From positions 1-22,230 of the forward strand of contig USPK01000029.1 in the NCBI GenBank assembly GCA_900556465.1: a stretch of DNA of 22,230 bases, written 5' to 3'. The notes beneath the pieces are model-generated. The model was given only the letters and a program-made list of their open reading frames with translations. It was not told the origin of the DNA and did no database searches. Of the stretch, positions 1 to 7,483 are shown piece after piece. Each line of letters begins with the position of its first letter. Position 1 is the stretch's first letter. Both the position numbers and the translations under genes were made by a program. The stretch comes from an uncultured Prevotella sp. (lineage in GTDB: Bacteria > Bacteroidota > Bacteroidia > Bacteroidales > Bacteroidaceae).

Positions 1-115
1 AAGGGTTCTGCTGCCTTATGCAAGAAATAAAAAATGGAATTGATAGAACCCACCTATATTTGTTTCACGAATATAGGATGCGGCTCGGACAAGTCACGGA
101 AAAACGAGGCTTTCC

Positions 116-147
116 CTTGCCTCGCCACTCGCCTTTCACTATATTTG
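116..147 (+). promoter_or_regulatory. Candidate promoter for the leader and acetyltransferase
   Basis: TATATTTG at 140-147 matches the Bacteroidetes -7 consensus TAnnTTTG exactly. CTTG at 116-119, 20 bp upstream, is a partial match to the -33 element. Transcription would start near 154, about 300 nt before the acetyltransferase start at 460. This is a consensus match only. Confidence 0.5.
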
Positions 148-459
148 CAGGAAATAAACTTATACACTCACAATTAAAATCGGACGCATGACAAATTAAT
201 CTCTGCAACATATTCATTACTCCATAACCAGCGTTTGCTATTTGTTCGGTATGCTCTGAATACTTGGCCGTAAACAGTTCCCGATACCCGGATAAGTTCG
301 CGAACGCCCGTGCATGGCATGGGCGGGACTTATCGTATCGAGAGGGCAAGGCCAAGAGCCCAGAGCATGGTAAGTTTTTCCTGTCCATGCTTTTTTGTAC
401 TCTGCTTTGCCCTCTGCAACTACTCGAACACGTGGCGTTCGCACAAAAACAGAAAACGC
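148..459 (+). other. Long structured 5' leader, no convincing gene
   Basis: I see no convincing coding region here; the small open frames on both strands have no recognisable domain. The stretch holds several possible RNA hairpins. ATAAGT...GCCC at 291-308 pairs with GGGCGGGACTTAT at 320-332. AGAGGGCAA at 341-349 pairs perfectly with TTGCCCTCT at 407-415 and encloses an intrinsic-terminator-like hairpin. Upstream of the promoter, CCTATATT at 53-60 and AATATAGG at 70-77 form another 8-bp stem. The arrangement promoter, structured leader, internal terminator, gene is what an attenuator or ligand-responsive leader would look like, but I recognise no known riboswitch class. Confidence 0.4.
364..396 (+). 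terminator. Intrinsic terminator inside the leader
   Basis: AGCATGG (364-370) pairs with CCATGCT (385-391) around a 14-nt loop, and a run of six T follows at 391-396. It lies 64 nt before the acetyltransferase start and inside a larger 9-bp stem (341-349 with 407-415). It could end an upstream or leader transcript, or act as an attenuator. Confidence 0.5.
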
Positions 460-1065
460 ATGGACACATCCAACAAAACGCATGACGGAAACGCCATGCC
501 GGCATTGCCGCATAACTACGCGGAGTGCCTCACTTACATCCGTAGCGACTACTTCCGCTACACGGGCCGGCGGGCCTCATTCCTTGCCATGTGGGTTTAC
601 GGACTGCGCAACCCCGCTTTCGGCTTCACCTTCTGGCTGCGGCTTTCGGCCCATCGCGGCATGTTCTTTCCCCTGACGCGTTGGTTTCACCGCCACTACT
701 CCCGCCGCCGCGGCCTACAAATCAGCCCGCAGACGCGCATCGGCTACGGGCTCTACATCGGACATGCCTTCGGCACCATCATCAACCCTACTGCCGTCAT
801 CGGCAACAACGTCAACCTCAGCCAGTTCACTACCATCGGGAGCAACAAAGGCAAGGCGGCCGTCATCGGCGACAACGTCTACATCGGCCCCACGGTCTGT
901 CTTGTCGAGGACGTTACCATCGGAGCGGGAGCCACTATCGGCGCCGGCGCCGTCGTTGTGAAAGACGTACCGGCCGATACGACCGTAGCCGGCGTGCCGG
1001 CCCGCGTCATCTCGGACCACGGTCACCCGGAATATATCGGGAACCGGTGGGTCGTCTCCTCATAG
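460..1065 (+). CDS. Hexapeptide-repeat O-acetyltransferase (serine acetyltransferase-like)
   Basis: The 201-residue protein has an N-terminal helical part (about residues 15-80) followed by isoleucine-rich hexapeptide repeats of the left-handed beta-helix fold (about 90-180), for example IGNNVNL, IGDNVYIG and IGAGATIGAGAVV, ending in the usual VPADTTVAGVPAR. H102 in YIGHAFG is a plausible catalytic histidine. Members of this family transfer acetyl from acetyl-CoA to serine (cysteine synthesis) or to sugars in surface polysaccharides; the sequence alone does not decide which. The reading frame is open upstream to 310, but those codons overlap the terminator hairpin and do not look coding, so I start at ATG 460; ATG 496 is an alternative. 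It stands alone: the next gene is convergent. A long structured leader suggests control after transcription initiation. Confidence 0.85.
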   Translation: MDTSNKTHDGNAMPALPHNYAECLTYIRSDYFRYTGRRASFLAMWVYGLRNPAFGFTFWLRLSAHRGMFFPLTRWFHRHYSRRRGLQISPQTRIGYGLYIGHAFGTIINPTAVIGNNVNLSQFTTIGSNKGKAAVIGDNVYIGPTVCLVEDVTIGAGATIGAGAVVVKDVPADTTVAGVPARVISDHGHPEYIGNRWVVSS

Positions 1066-1116
1066 CCGGACGCACCCGGGATTTTCCCCTCCCGCCGCGG
1101 CGCGGCGCCGGGGCGT

Positions 1117-2004
1117 TCAGCCCTTTTTGGTCCGCTTGTAGGCCTGGGGCGAGAGGCCCATCACCTTGCGGAACAGGCGGGAGAAATAGTAGGGGTCGTC
1201 GAAGCCCAACTTGAAGCAAATCTGATTGACGCGCAGGTGGGTGAAGTCGAGCAGGCGGCAGGCCTGCTGCACCTTGAGCTGGTTGAAGTAGGCCAGGGGG
1301 GCGTAGCCGGTGCGCTCGCTGAAGAGTTTGGAGAAGTGGGACGTGGAATAGCCTGCGTGGCGGGCCATCTGGTCGAGCGTGAGGCGTTGCTCGATGTTCT
1401 CGCGCATGAGGTGGACCGTGGCGGTGACGAGGTCGGACTCGGTGCCGGGCACGGCGGCGCGGTAGGCATGAAGGCAGCGCAACGTGGAGAGGTAGTGGAA
1501 AAGGAGGGAGCAGACGTAGAACAGGTTTTCAAGGCTGTAGCCCATCTCGAGCGTGCTGAGCATCTCGTCGAAGAGGCCGCAGCGGTCGTTGATGCGTGAG
1601 CGGTGGCCGGGAGGGACGCAGAGGGGGCCGCCGGCGGGGGGCAGGAAGCAGTGGGACAGTTTTCCCTTGAAATGAATCCAGTAGATGGTCCAGGGGGCGT
1701 CCTCGTCGGCGCCGTAGGCATGGGGCCGCCCGGCCGGCAGGACGAAGTACTCGTTTTCGGCCACGGGGCAGCGCTTGCCGTCCAGGCTGTACCAGCCCGC
1801 TCCGCCCACGCAGTAGATGAGGACATGCTGCGCGATGGGCTCCGGGCGTTCGCGGAAGTGGTAGCGCGCCTGGGGGTAGTAGCCGATGTCCGTCGGGTGG
1901 AGTATGGCCGAGAGCGGATGATTCTCCATTTCCTGGATGACGGACTGGGGTAGCACCACGGACCGCTCGCCTTGGAATCCGTCTTTTATTTTTATGTTGT
2001 TCAT
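1117..2004 (-). CDS. AraC family transcriptional regulator
   Basis: The 295-residue protein has an N-terminal cupin-like sensing domain (about residues 35-150, with the typical EYFVLPAGRPH stretch) and a C-terminal pair of helix-turn-helix motifs (about 190-290). The first recognition region contains LDQMARHAGYSTSHFSKLF and the second ends in the family signature GFDDPYYFSRLFRK...G.SP. AraC proteins of this layout usually sense a small molecule and activate neighbouring genes. The start at 2004 is supported by a good -7 box 11 bp upstream. It converges on the acetyltransferase and is followed upstream by a second AraC gene in the same direction, so its target is not obvious from position. The ligand is unknown. 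Confidence 0.9.
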   Translation of the reverse strand: MNNIKIKDGFQGERSVVLPQSVIQEMENHPLSAILHPTDIGYYPQARYHFRERPEPIAQHVLIYCVGGAGWYSLDGKRCPVAENEYFVLPAGRPHAYGADEDAPWTIYWIHFKGKLSHCFLPPAGGPLCVPPGHRSRINDRCGLFDEMLSTLEMGYSLENLFYVCSLLFHYLSTLRCLHAYRAAVPGTESDLVTATVHLMRENIEQRLTLDQMARHAGYSTSHFSKLFSERTGYAPLAYFNQLKVQQACRLLDFTHLRVNQICFKLGFDDPYYFSRLFRKVMGLSPQAYKRTKKG

Positions 2005-2005
2005 A

Positions 2006-2025
2006 TCTTACCGGCAAAGGTAAGA
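2006..2025 (-). promoter_or_regulatory. Promoter -7 box inside an inverted repeat
   Basis: On the minus strand TACCTTTG (2015-2022) matches TAnnTTTG. It sits inside a perfect 7-bp inverted repeat, TCTTACC (2006-2012) and GGTAAGA (2019-2025). The repeat could be an operator for autoregulation of the AraC gene that starts at 2004. No clear -33 TTTG is visible. Confidence 0.5.
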
Positions 2026-2100
2026 AAACCGTCCCGAAATATTGTCCATCTTTCGCGGTTTTTGTTTCCCGGTCGGCCGTGTGTGTCGCCCGCGGTCGTT

Positions 2101-3036
2101 TCAGTCTGCGGACGGGCCTTCGTCGTCGGGCCCGCCCTGCGGTGCGGCGCCGCACGCTTCGTTGCCCAGGCAGCGCATGCGGTATGAGCGCGGGGACACG
2201 CTTCTGTGCTTTCTCACGTATTTCCCGAAAACGGACAGGTTCGAGAATCTCAATTCGTAGGCAATCTCCTTGATGCTCATCTGGGTGTGGCGCATCAGGT
2301 AGTCAATGTCTCGCAACACGTAACTGTCGATGATTTTGGAGGGCCGCATCCCGCCCACCTGCTTGCACACGGCCGAGAGATATTTCGGGGTGACGTTCAG
2401 CCGCCCGGCATAGTAGGACACCCGCCGCGGCTTGGGATAGGACGCGGACAGCAGGCCGATGAAACGCCGGAAAAGGGTCTCGCCCGCCGAAAAGGGAGAA
2501 GGGCCAGCCTTGACGTACTGGTTCAGGAGGTGGTTCATGTCGTAGAGAAAGGCCAGCACGAGCGAATCGATCACCCGCTTGACGGGGCAAGGCCGACTGG
2601 CCTTGGCGCAGAGCAGACTGTAGTACTGGCTGAACACACTGGCCTCCTCGGCATTCAGACGGCACAACGGCGACCTTTCAAACAGGGCCTTGAGGTTCCA
2701 CATACTCTCGGACAAAGGGAGAATGCGCTGGGCATAATCCATCGAAATAAAAATGAAGCTGCCCTTAAAGTTGAGACTGATTAGCCCTTGCTCCACGATG
2801 TTGTCGGGCTGGAAAATGACGAGGTCGCCGCGCCGGGCCTCGTAGGTGATACCGTTGACGCAGACCGAAGCCACGCCCTCCTCTACGAGCGCCGCCACGT
2901 ACATCTCCAATTGTACGGGCTGCATGTGCGTCAACAGTTCGTGTATGTCCCGGCACAGGGCCAGTTCTCCGTCATTGTATATCACACATTCCCGCGTGTC
3001 GGGGTCGGTCAGATTGGCTTTCTTTATATTTTTCAT
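2101..3036 (-). CDS. AraC family regulator, divergent from the efflux operon
   Basis: The 311-residue protein has an N-terminal cupin-like region (about residues 20-130, including RRGDLVIFQPDNI) and a C-terminal double helix-turn-helix (about 195-290) with GRLNVTPKYLSAVCKQ and the second-motif signature IAYELRFSNLSVFGKYVRKH..VSPRSYR. The frame is open to 3099, but the ATG at 3036 is preferred because upstream codons run into the regulatory region. It is transcribed away from the adaptor gene at 3244, with 207 bp between them holding three related operator-like sequences. This head-to-head arrangement is the usual one for a local regulator, so it probably controls the efflux operon and itself. 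The inducer is unknown. Confidence 0.88.
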   Translation of the reverse strand: MKNIKKANLTDPDTRECVIYNDGELALCRDIHELLTHMQPVQLEMYVAALVEEGVASVCVNGITYEARRGDLVIFQPDNIVEQGLISLNFKGSFIFISMDYAQRILPLSESMWNLKALFERSPLCRLNAEEASVFSQYYSLLCAKASRPCPVKRVIDSLVLAFLYDMNHLLNQYVKAGPSPFSAGETLFRRFIGLLSASYPKPRRVSYYAGRLNVTPKYLSAVCKQVGGMRPSKIIDSYVLRDIDYLMRHTQMSIKEIAYELRFSNLSVFGKYVRKHRSVSPRSYRMRCLGNEACGAAPQGGPDDEGPSAD

Positions 3037-3074
3037 CTTTCGGTCGGGGCTCAGGATTCCACTATGTCTGATTG

Positions 3075-3082
3075 CAAAGGAA
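3075..3082 (-). promoter_or_regulatory. Near-consensus -7 box for the AraC gene
   Basis: On the minus strand this reads TTCCTTTG, one mismatch from TAnnTTTG, 38 bp upstream of the ATG at 3036. It lies just downstream, on that strand, of the repeated GGAACACTTTTCC-like sequences, where a bound regulator could repress or activate. Confidence 0.35.
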
Positions 3083-3099
3083 CAATCTCCCGCCGACAA

Positions 3100-3175
3100 G
3101 GCACTTTTCCGAAAGCGGGAAAAAGTGTTCCAGACTTCACATTTTCAACGGGAGGCGAAAACGGAACACTTTTCC
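3100..3175. promoter_or_regulatory. Three operator-like copies of GGAACACTTTTCC
   Basis: Related sequences occur at 3100-3110 (GGCACTTTTCC), 3118-3131 (inverted copy, GGAAAAAGTGTTCC) and 3163-3175 (GGAACACTTTTCC). The first two face each other. They occupy the middle of the 207-bp gap between the divergent AraC gene and the efflux operon, so they are the best candidates for that regulator's binding sites. A weak -7-like TTCTTTTG at 3212-3219 could serve the efflux operon. Confidence 0.5.
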
Positions 3176-3243
3176 GGATAGGCCGGCAAGTCGGAACCAG
3201 GCGACAAACTATTCTTTTGCAAGGAACATTTGTCCATCTAACA

Positions 3244-4308
3244 ATGAAAAGTATGAATCTGAAGATTACGGCAGCGGGACTGCTCCTGGCACTGACCGCC
3301 CTGCTGGCGGGGTGCGGGGAAAAGGAGACGGCCCCACAGACTGCAACCTCTCCCGTAAGGGTAGAGACGATGACCGTAAAGGCGGAGCGCGCTGTGTCGC
3401 AGGACCGCTATTCGGGAACCGTGGAAGAGGAAAACGGAACACTGCTCAGCTTCGCCACGGCGGGGACAGTGAAAAAGGTATATGTACACACGGGGCAGCG
3501 GGTGGCCGCCGGGCAACTGCTGGCCGAGCTGGACGCGGCCTCGCTCCAGAGCTCGCACCAGGCCAGCCTGGCCACGCTCCGGCAGGCGGAGGACGCCTAC
3601 CGGCGCCTGCAGCTGCTGCACGAAAAGGGAAGCCTGCCGGAGATGAAGTGGGTGGAGGCGCAAAGCCGGTTGGAGCAGGCCCGCTCCGTGGAACAGATAG
3701 CGCGCAAGGCCCTCCAGGACGCCCGGCTGCTCGCCCCGTTTGCGGGCGTCGTGGCGGAGAAGAACGTGGAAGCGGGACAGAACGTGGTGCCGGGCACCCC
3801 GGTGGCGCGGCTCGTCACCACCTCCTCGCTCAAAGTGAAGATAGCCGTGCCCGAGGCGGAAATCAGCCGGATTGCCGTCGGACAGGAGGGCCGTGTGGAA
3901 GTGCCGGCCTTGGGCAACCGGACCTTCAGGGCGCGCGTCGTGGAAAAGGGCGTCGTGGCCCAAGCCCTGTCGCGGTCGTACGACGTCAAGCTGCGCGTTG
4001 AGGGCGCCGCCGGCGGGCTCCTGCCGGGCATGGTGGCCACGGTGACGCTCGCTTTGCCGGACGGGGAGACTGTCTGCGCCATCCCCGCCGGCGCCGTGCT
4101 GCTCGACGAGCATAACCGCGAATTTGTATGGCTCGACCGCAACGGGAAGGCCGAAAAGCGATACGTGGACTGCGAAGGCTTCGCGGGCGCCGACGTCGTG
4201 GTCCGCCAGGGCCTGAACGAGGGCGACCGCGTCCTGACAGCGGGACAGCAGAAAGTCTCGGCCGGGACGGAAATCACAGCAACGGAACCAAACAGCCCGG
4301 CCCTATGA
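3244..4308 (+). CDS. RND efflux periplasmic adaptor lipoprotein (HlyD/AcrA family)
   Basis: The 354-residue protein begins with a lipoprotein signal: a hydrophobic run then LLAGC, putting the lipidated cysteine at residue 24. Next come the barrel-sandwich (lipoyl-like) half GTVKKVYVHTGQRVAAGQLL (about 75-100), a helical hairpin (about 105-160), the returning half DARLLAPFAGVVAEKNVEAGQ (about 160-185), and beta-barrel and membrane-proximal domains to the end. Such adaptors bridge the inner-membrane pump and the outer-membrane channel. ATG 3244 is chosen because it gives a full signal peptide; ATG 3253 is possible. Its TGA overlaps the next ATG (4305-4308), so it is translationally coupled to the RND pump. 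Length and domains look complete. Confidence 0.93.
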   Translation: MKSMNLKITAAGLLLALTALLAGCGEKETAPQTATSPVRVETMTVKAERAVSQDRYSGTVEEENGTLLSFATAGTVKKVYVHTGQRVAAGQLLAELDAASLQSSHQASLATLRQAEDAYRRLQLLHEKGSLPEMKWVEAQSRLEQARSVEQIARKALQDARLLAPFAGVVAEKNVEAGQNVVPGTPVARLVTTSSLKVKIAVPEAEISRIAVGQEGRVEVPALGNRTFRARVVEKGVVAQALSRSYDVKLRVEGAAGGLLPGMVATVTLALPDGETVCAIPAGAVLLDEHNREFVWLDRNGKAEKRYVDCEGFAGADVVVRQGLNEGDRVLTAGQQKVSAGTEITATEPNSPAL

Positions 4309-7300
4309 ACACCAGGAAACGAAACTTTGTGGAGTGGGCCATGCACTACCGCCAGATCATCATTCTGGTGACGGCCTGCCTCGTGGCCTACGGCATCTAC
4401 TCGCTCCCCCAGATGCGCAAGAACGAGTTCCCGGACTTCACCATCCGCCAGGGCATCGTCGTGGCCGTAGCTCCCGGCAACACGCCCGAGGAAATGCTGG
4501 AGCAGGTGACCCGCCCGTTGGAGGAATACATCTTCACCTACAAGGAGGTGAAGAAAAGCAAGACGTTCTCGAAAAGCCGGGACGGCATCGCCTACATCCA
4601 GGTGGAGCTGAACGACGACCTGACCGACAAGGACGAGTTCTGGAGCAAGTTCAAGCACGGCATCGCCCAGTTCAAGAGCAGCCTGCCGTCGAACGTGGCG
4701 GCCCTAATGGTCATGGACGACTTCGGCGACACGTCGGCCCTGCTGATAACGATGGAGAGCGAGGACAAGACTTACCGCGAGCTGGACACCTACATGGACC
4801 GCCTGCAGGACCGGCTGCGCGGCATTGCCTCCGTGGGCCGCCTGTCGGTCAGCGGGATGCAGAACGAGCAGATCTCCATCTATCTGGACCACGACCGGCT
4901 GGCGAAATACGGGCTGAACGAACAGACCCTGGCCGCCTCGCTCCTGCAGAAAGGCTTCGTCACCAGCGGCGGGCGGACCAAGGACGGGCAGCTCGTGCGC
5001 CCCGTCTACGTGGACCGCTCGCTCAACACGGTGCGCGACGTGCAGGAGCACATCGTCTACGCCGACCCGCAGGGCACCGTCGTCCGCCTCAAGGACGTGG
5101 CCCGCGTGGTGCGCGAATATCCCGAACCCGAGAGCTACATCACCAACAACGGCCACAAGTGCCTGCTCCTCTCCGTCGAGATGAAGAAAGGGCAGAACAT
5201 CGTACAGATGGGCGAGGAGGTGAACGAGGTGCTCGACCGGTTCCGCGCGGAACTACCCGACGACGTGTCGCTCTTCCGCATCACCGACCAGCCCCAGGTG
5301 GTGAACGACAGCGTCGTCAACTTCCTGCGCGAACTGGTCATCGCCATCGTCGCCGTCGTCATTGTGGTCCTGCTGCTCCTGCCCCTGCGCGTGGCCCTCG
5401 TAGCGGCCTCCACCATCCCGATTACCATCTTCGTATCGCTCGGCTTGTTCCACACCTTCGGCATTGAGCTGAACACCGTGACCCTGGCCGCGCTGATTGT
5501 CACCCTCGGCATGATTGTGGACAACAGCATCGTCATCATCGACAGTTACCTGGAGAAACTCGGCGAAGGCCTTTCGCGCTGGCACGCCTCTATCGAGAGC
5601 ACCACGCACTTCCTGAAGTCCATCTTTTCCGCTACGCTGGCCATCAGCATCACTTTCTTCCCCTTCCTCTTCACTACAACCGGCATGATGAACGACATGC
5701 TGCAGAGTTTTCCCTGGAGCATCACCATTGTGCTGGCTGTCTCCCTGCTGGTGGCCACAATGCTCGTGCCCTTCATGCAGTTCTACTTCATCCGCCGGCC
5801 CATGAAGGGTAAGATGAGGCCCGGGGGAAGGAAGGCCTTCTCCTTCCTCGACCTCCTGCAGAAATACTACGAGCGCCTCTTCGGTTGCTGCTTCCGCCAC
5901 CCGAAACTGACCGTGGCCGTCGGCATTGCGGCCATCGGCGTCGGGACAGGGCTCATGCAGCTGCTGCCCCAGCGCCTCCTGCCCGTGGCCGACCGCAACC
6001 AGTTTGCCGTAGAGATCTTCCTCCCCACCGGCACCGACGTGAAGGAGACCGCCCTCGTGGCCGACAGCCTGGAACACCTGTTGCGCCGCGACCCCCGCGT
6101 GGTGAGCATCGCCTCCTTCAAGGGCTGCGCCTCGCCCCGCTTCCAGACCAGCTACGCCCCGCAGCTGCCGGGCAGCAACTTTGCCCAGTTCATCGTGAAC
6201 ACCACCGGGACGAAAGCCACCGTAGCCCTGCTCGACGAGTACGCCGGACGCTACACCGACTACTTCCCCAACGCCCGCGTGCGCTTCAAGCAGCTGAGCT
6301 ACAGCCAGTCCGTCTACCCCATCGAGGTACGGCTGTCGGGCGCAGACCCGGACGTCCTGAAAGAGGACGCGCTGAAGGTGGAAGAACGGCTGCGGCAGGT
6401 GGAAGGCCTCACCTTGGTGCAGACCGACCTGAACGAACCGTTGCCCGCCGTCGGCGTCCGTCTCCGGGAGGACGAGGCCACCCGTCTCGGGGTCAGCAAC
6501 CTCGGCCTGGAGTCCGCCCTCGCCATGCGCTACGGCAACGGCCTGACGGTCGCCCAAATATGGGAGGGCGACTACGACCTGCCCGTGAAGCTGAAGAGCA
6601 CGGTGGCCGACAGCGCCCTGCCCGACGCCTTGCCCGACGAACAGGTGCCGGCACAGGCGGGTCTGGCCCACGTGCCCCTGCGGCAGGTGGCCGACGTGCG
6701 CCCCCTGTGGACGGACGGACAGCTGGTACGCCGCAACGGACTGCGCACCGTCACCGTCCAGGCCGACGTGGAACGCGGCGTCAACGCCACCGCCATGAAC
6801 GCCCGCGTCCAGGAGCTCATGAAAGAAATCCCCTTGAGCCAGGGGGTCACCGTCAGCTACGGCGGCGAACAGGAAAACAACAACGAGCAGCTCCCGATGA
6901 TTCTGAACGGCCTCGTACTGGCCGCGGCCGTCATCTTCTTCATCCTGCTCTTCCACTTCCGGAAGGTCAGCCTCGCCCTGTTGCTGTTCGCCAGCCTGGC
7001 GCTCTGCCTCTTCGGCACAGCGGTGGGCGTGCTCCTTCAGGGCGTGGACTTCAGCATGACCTGCGTGCTGGGCATCGTGGCCCAGATGGGCATCATCGTG
7101 CGCAACGGCATCATCATGTTCGACTACGCCGAAGAGCTGCGGGCCACGCAGCAGCTGTCCGCGGCCGACGCCATCTACCACTCCGCCACCCGCCGCATGC
7201 GGCCCATCTTTCTGACCTCGGCCGCGGCCTCCATGGGCGTGGTTCCGATGATACTCGGGCGCTCGGGACTGTGGATGCCCATGGGCACCGTCATCTGCTA

Positions 7301-7415
7301 CGGGACGCTCATCACCATGGTCTTCATCCTCACCATACTGCCTTGCGCCTATCTGCTCGTGTTCCGCGGGTCGACGAAACGCCGCCTCCGCGCCGAAGCC
7401 CTGGAGGCACAGTGA
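4305..7415 (+). CDS. RND family efflux pump, inner-membrane transporter
   Basis: The 1036-residue protein has the full RND plan: a first membrane helix near residues 14-33, a large periplasmic loop, a cluster of five or more membrane helices around 340-500, a second periplasmic loop and a final helix cluster around 870-1020. The fourth-helix proton-relay region reads TLGMIVDNSIVIID, with D406 where AcrB has D407; the second aspartate of the AcrB pair is asparagine here, as in many Bacteroidetes members. The protein should be a proton-driven trimer exporting drugs, bile salts, metals or lipophilic compounds; the substrate cannot be read from sequence. The start overlaps the adaptor stop, and a TolC-type gene follows after 68 bp. 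Long open frames on its opposite strand are composition artefacts. Confidence 0.95.
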   Translation: MNTRKRNFVEWAMHYRQIIILVTACLVAYGIYSLPQMRKNEFPDFTIRQGIVVAVAPGNTPEEMLEQVTRPLEEYIFTYKEVKKSKTFSKSRDGIAYIQVELNDDLTDKDEFWSKFKHGIAQFKSSLPSNVAALMVMDDFGDTSALLITMESEDKTYRELDTYMDRLQDRLRGIASVGRLSVSGMQNEQISIYLDHDRLAKYGLNEQTLAASLLQKGFVTSGGRTKDGQLVRPVYVDRSLNTVRDVQEHIVYADPQGTVVRLKDVARVVREYPEPESYITNNGHKCLLLSVEMKKGQNIVQMGEEVNEVLDRFRAELPDDVSLFRITDQPQVVNDSVVNFLRELVIAIVAVVIVVLLLLPLRVALVAASTIPITIFVSLGLFHTFGIELNTVTLAALIVTLGMIVDNSIVIIDSYLEKLGEGLSRWHASIESTTHFLKSIFSATLAISITFFPFLFTTTGMMNDMLQSFPWSITIVLAVSLLVATMLVPFMQFYFIRRPMKGKMRPGGRKAFSFLDLLQKYYERLFGCCFRHPKLTVAVGIAAIGVGTGLMQLLPQRLLPVADRNQFAVEIFLPTGTDVKETALVADSLEHLLRRDPRVVSIASFKGCASPRFQTSYAPQLPGSNFAQFIVNTTGTKATVALLDEYAGRYTDYFPNARVRFKQLSYSQSVYPIEVRLSGADPDVLKEDALKVEERLRQVEGLTLVQTDLNEPLPAVGVRLREDEATRLGVSNLGLESALAMRYGNGLTVAQIWEGDYDLPVKLKSTVADSALPDALPDEQVPAQAGLAHVPLRQVADVRPLWTDGQLVRRNGLRTVTVQADVERGVNATAMNARVQELMKEIPLSQGVTVSYGGEQENNNEQLPMILNGLVLAAAVIFFILLFHFRKVSLALLLFASLALCLFGTAVGVLLQGVDFSMTCVLGIVAQMGIIVRNGIIMFDYAEELRATQQLSAADAIYHSATRRMRPIFLTSAAASMGVVPMILGRSGLWMPMGTVICYGTLITMVFILTILPCAYLLVFRGSTKRRLRAEALEAQ

Positions 7416-7483
7416 AACGTAGAAAACAACCATACGCCGACCCTTCCCCGGCCGACGGTATCCATCTGTCGAACTTCTTTCTT

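Noticed and set aside
4..51. GGGTTCT and AGAACCC at 4-10 and 45-51 as a possible tRNA acceptor stem
   Set aside because: There is no TPsiC arm, anticodon arm or CCA context, and the 34-nt spacing is too short for a tRNA.
65..505. Minus-strand frame opposite the acetyltransferase leader
   Set aside because: Cysteine- and arginine-rich with no domain. The hairpins and promoter on the plus strand explain the region better.
5253..7433. A very long open frame on the minus strand opposite the RND pump gene
   Set aside because: Its sequence is rich in H, G, E, D and V with no domain, and it mirrors the high-GC coding strand. The plus strand encodes an unmistakable RND pump.
5885..7483. Open frame continuing upstream from the TolC-type gene through the pump gene
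   Set aside because: The upstream part is arginine/proline-rich shadow of the pump gene. The signal peptide at 7484 marks the real start.
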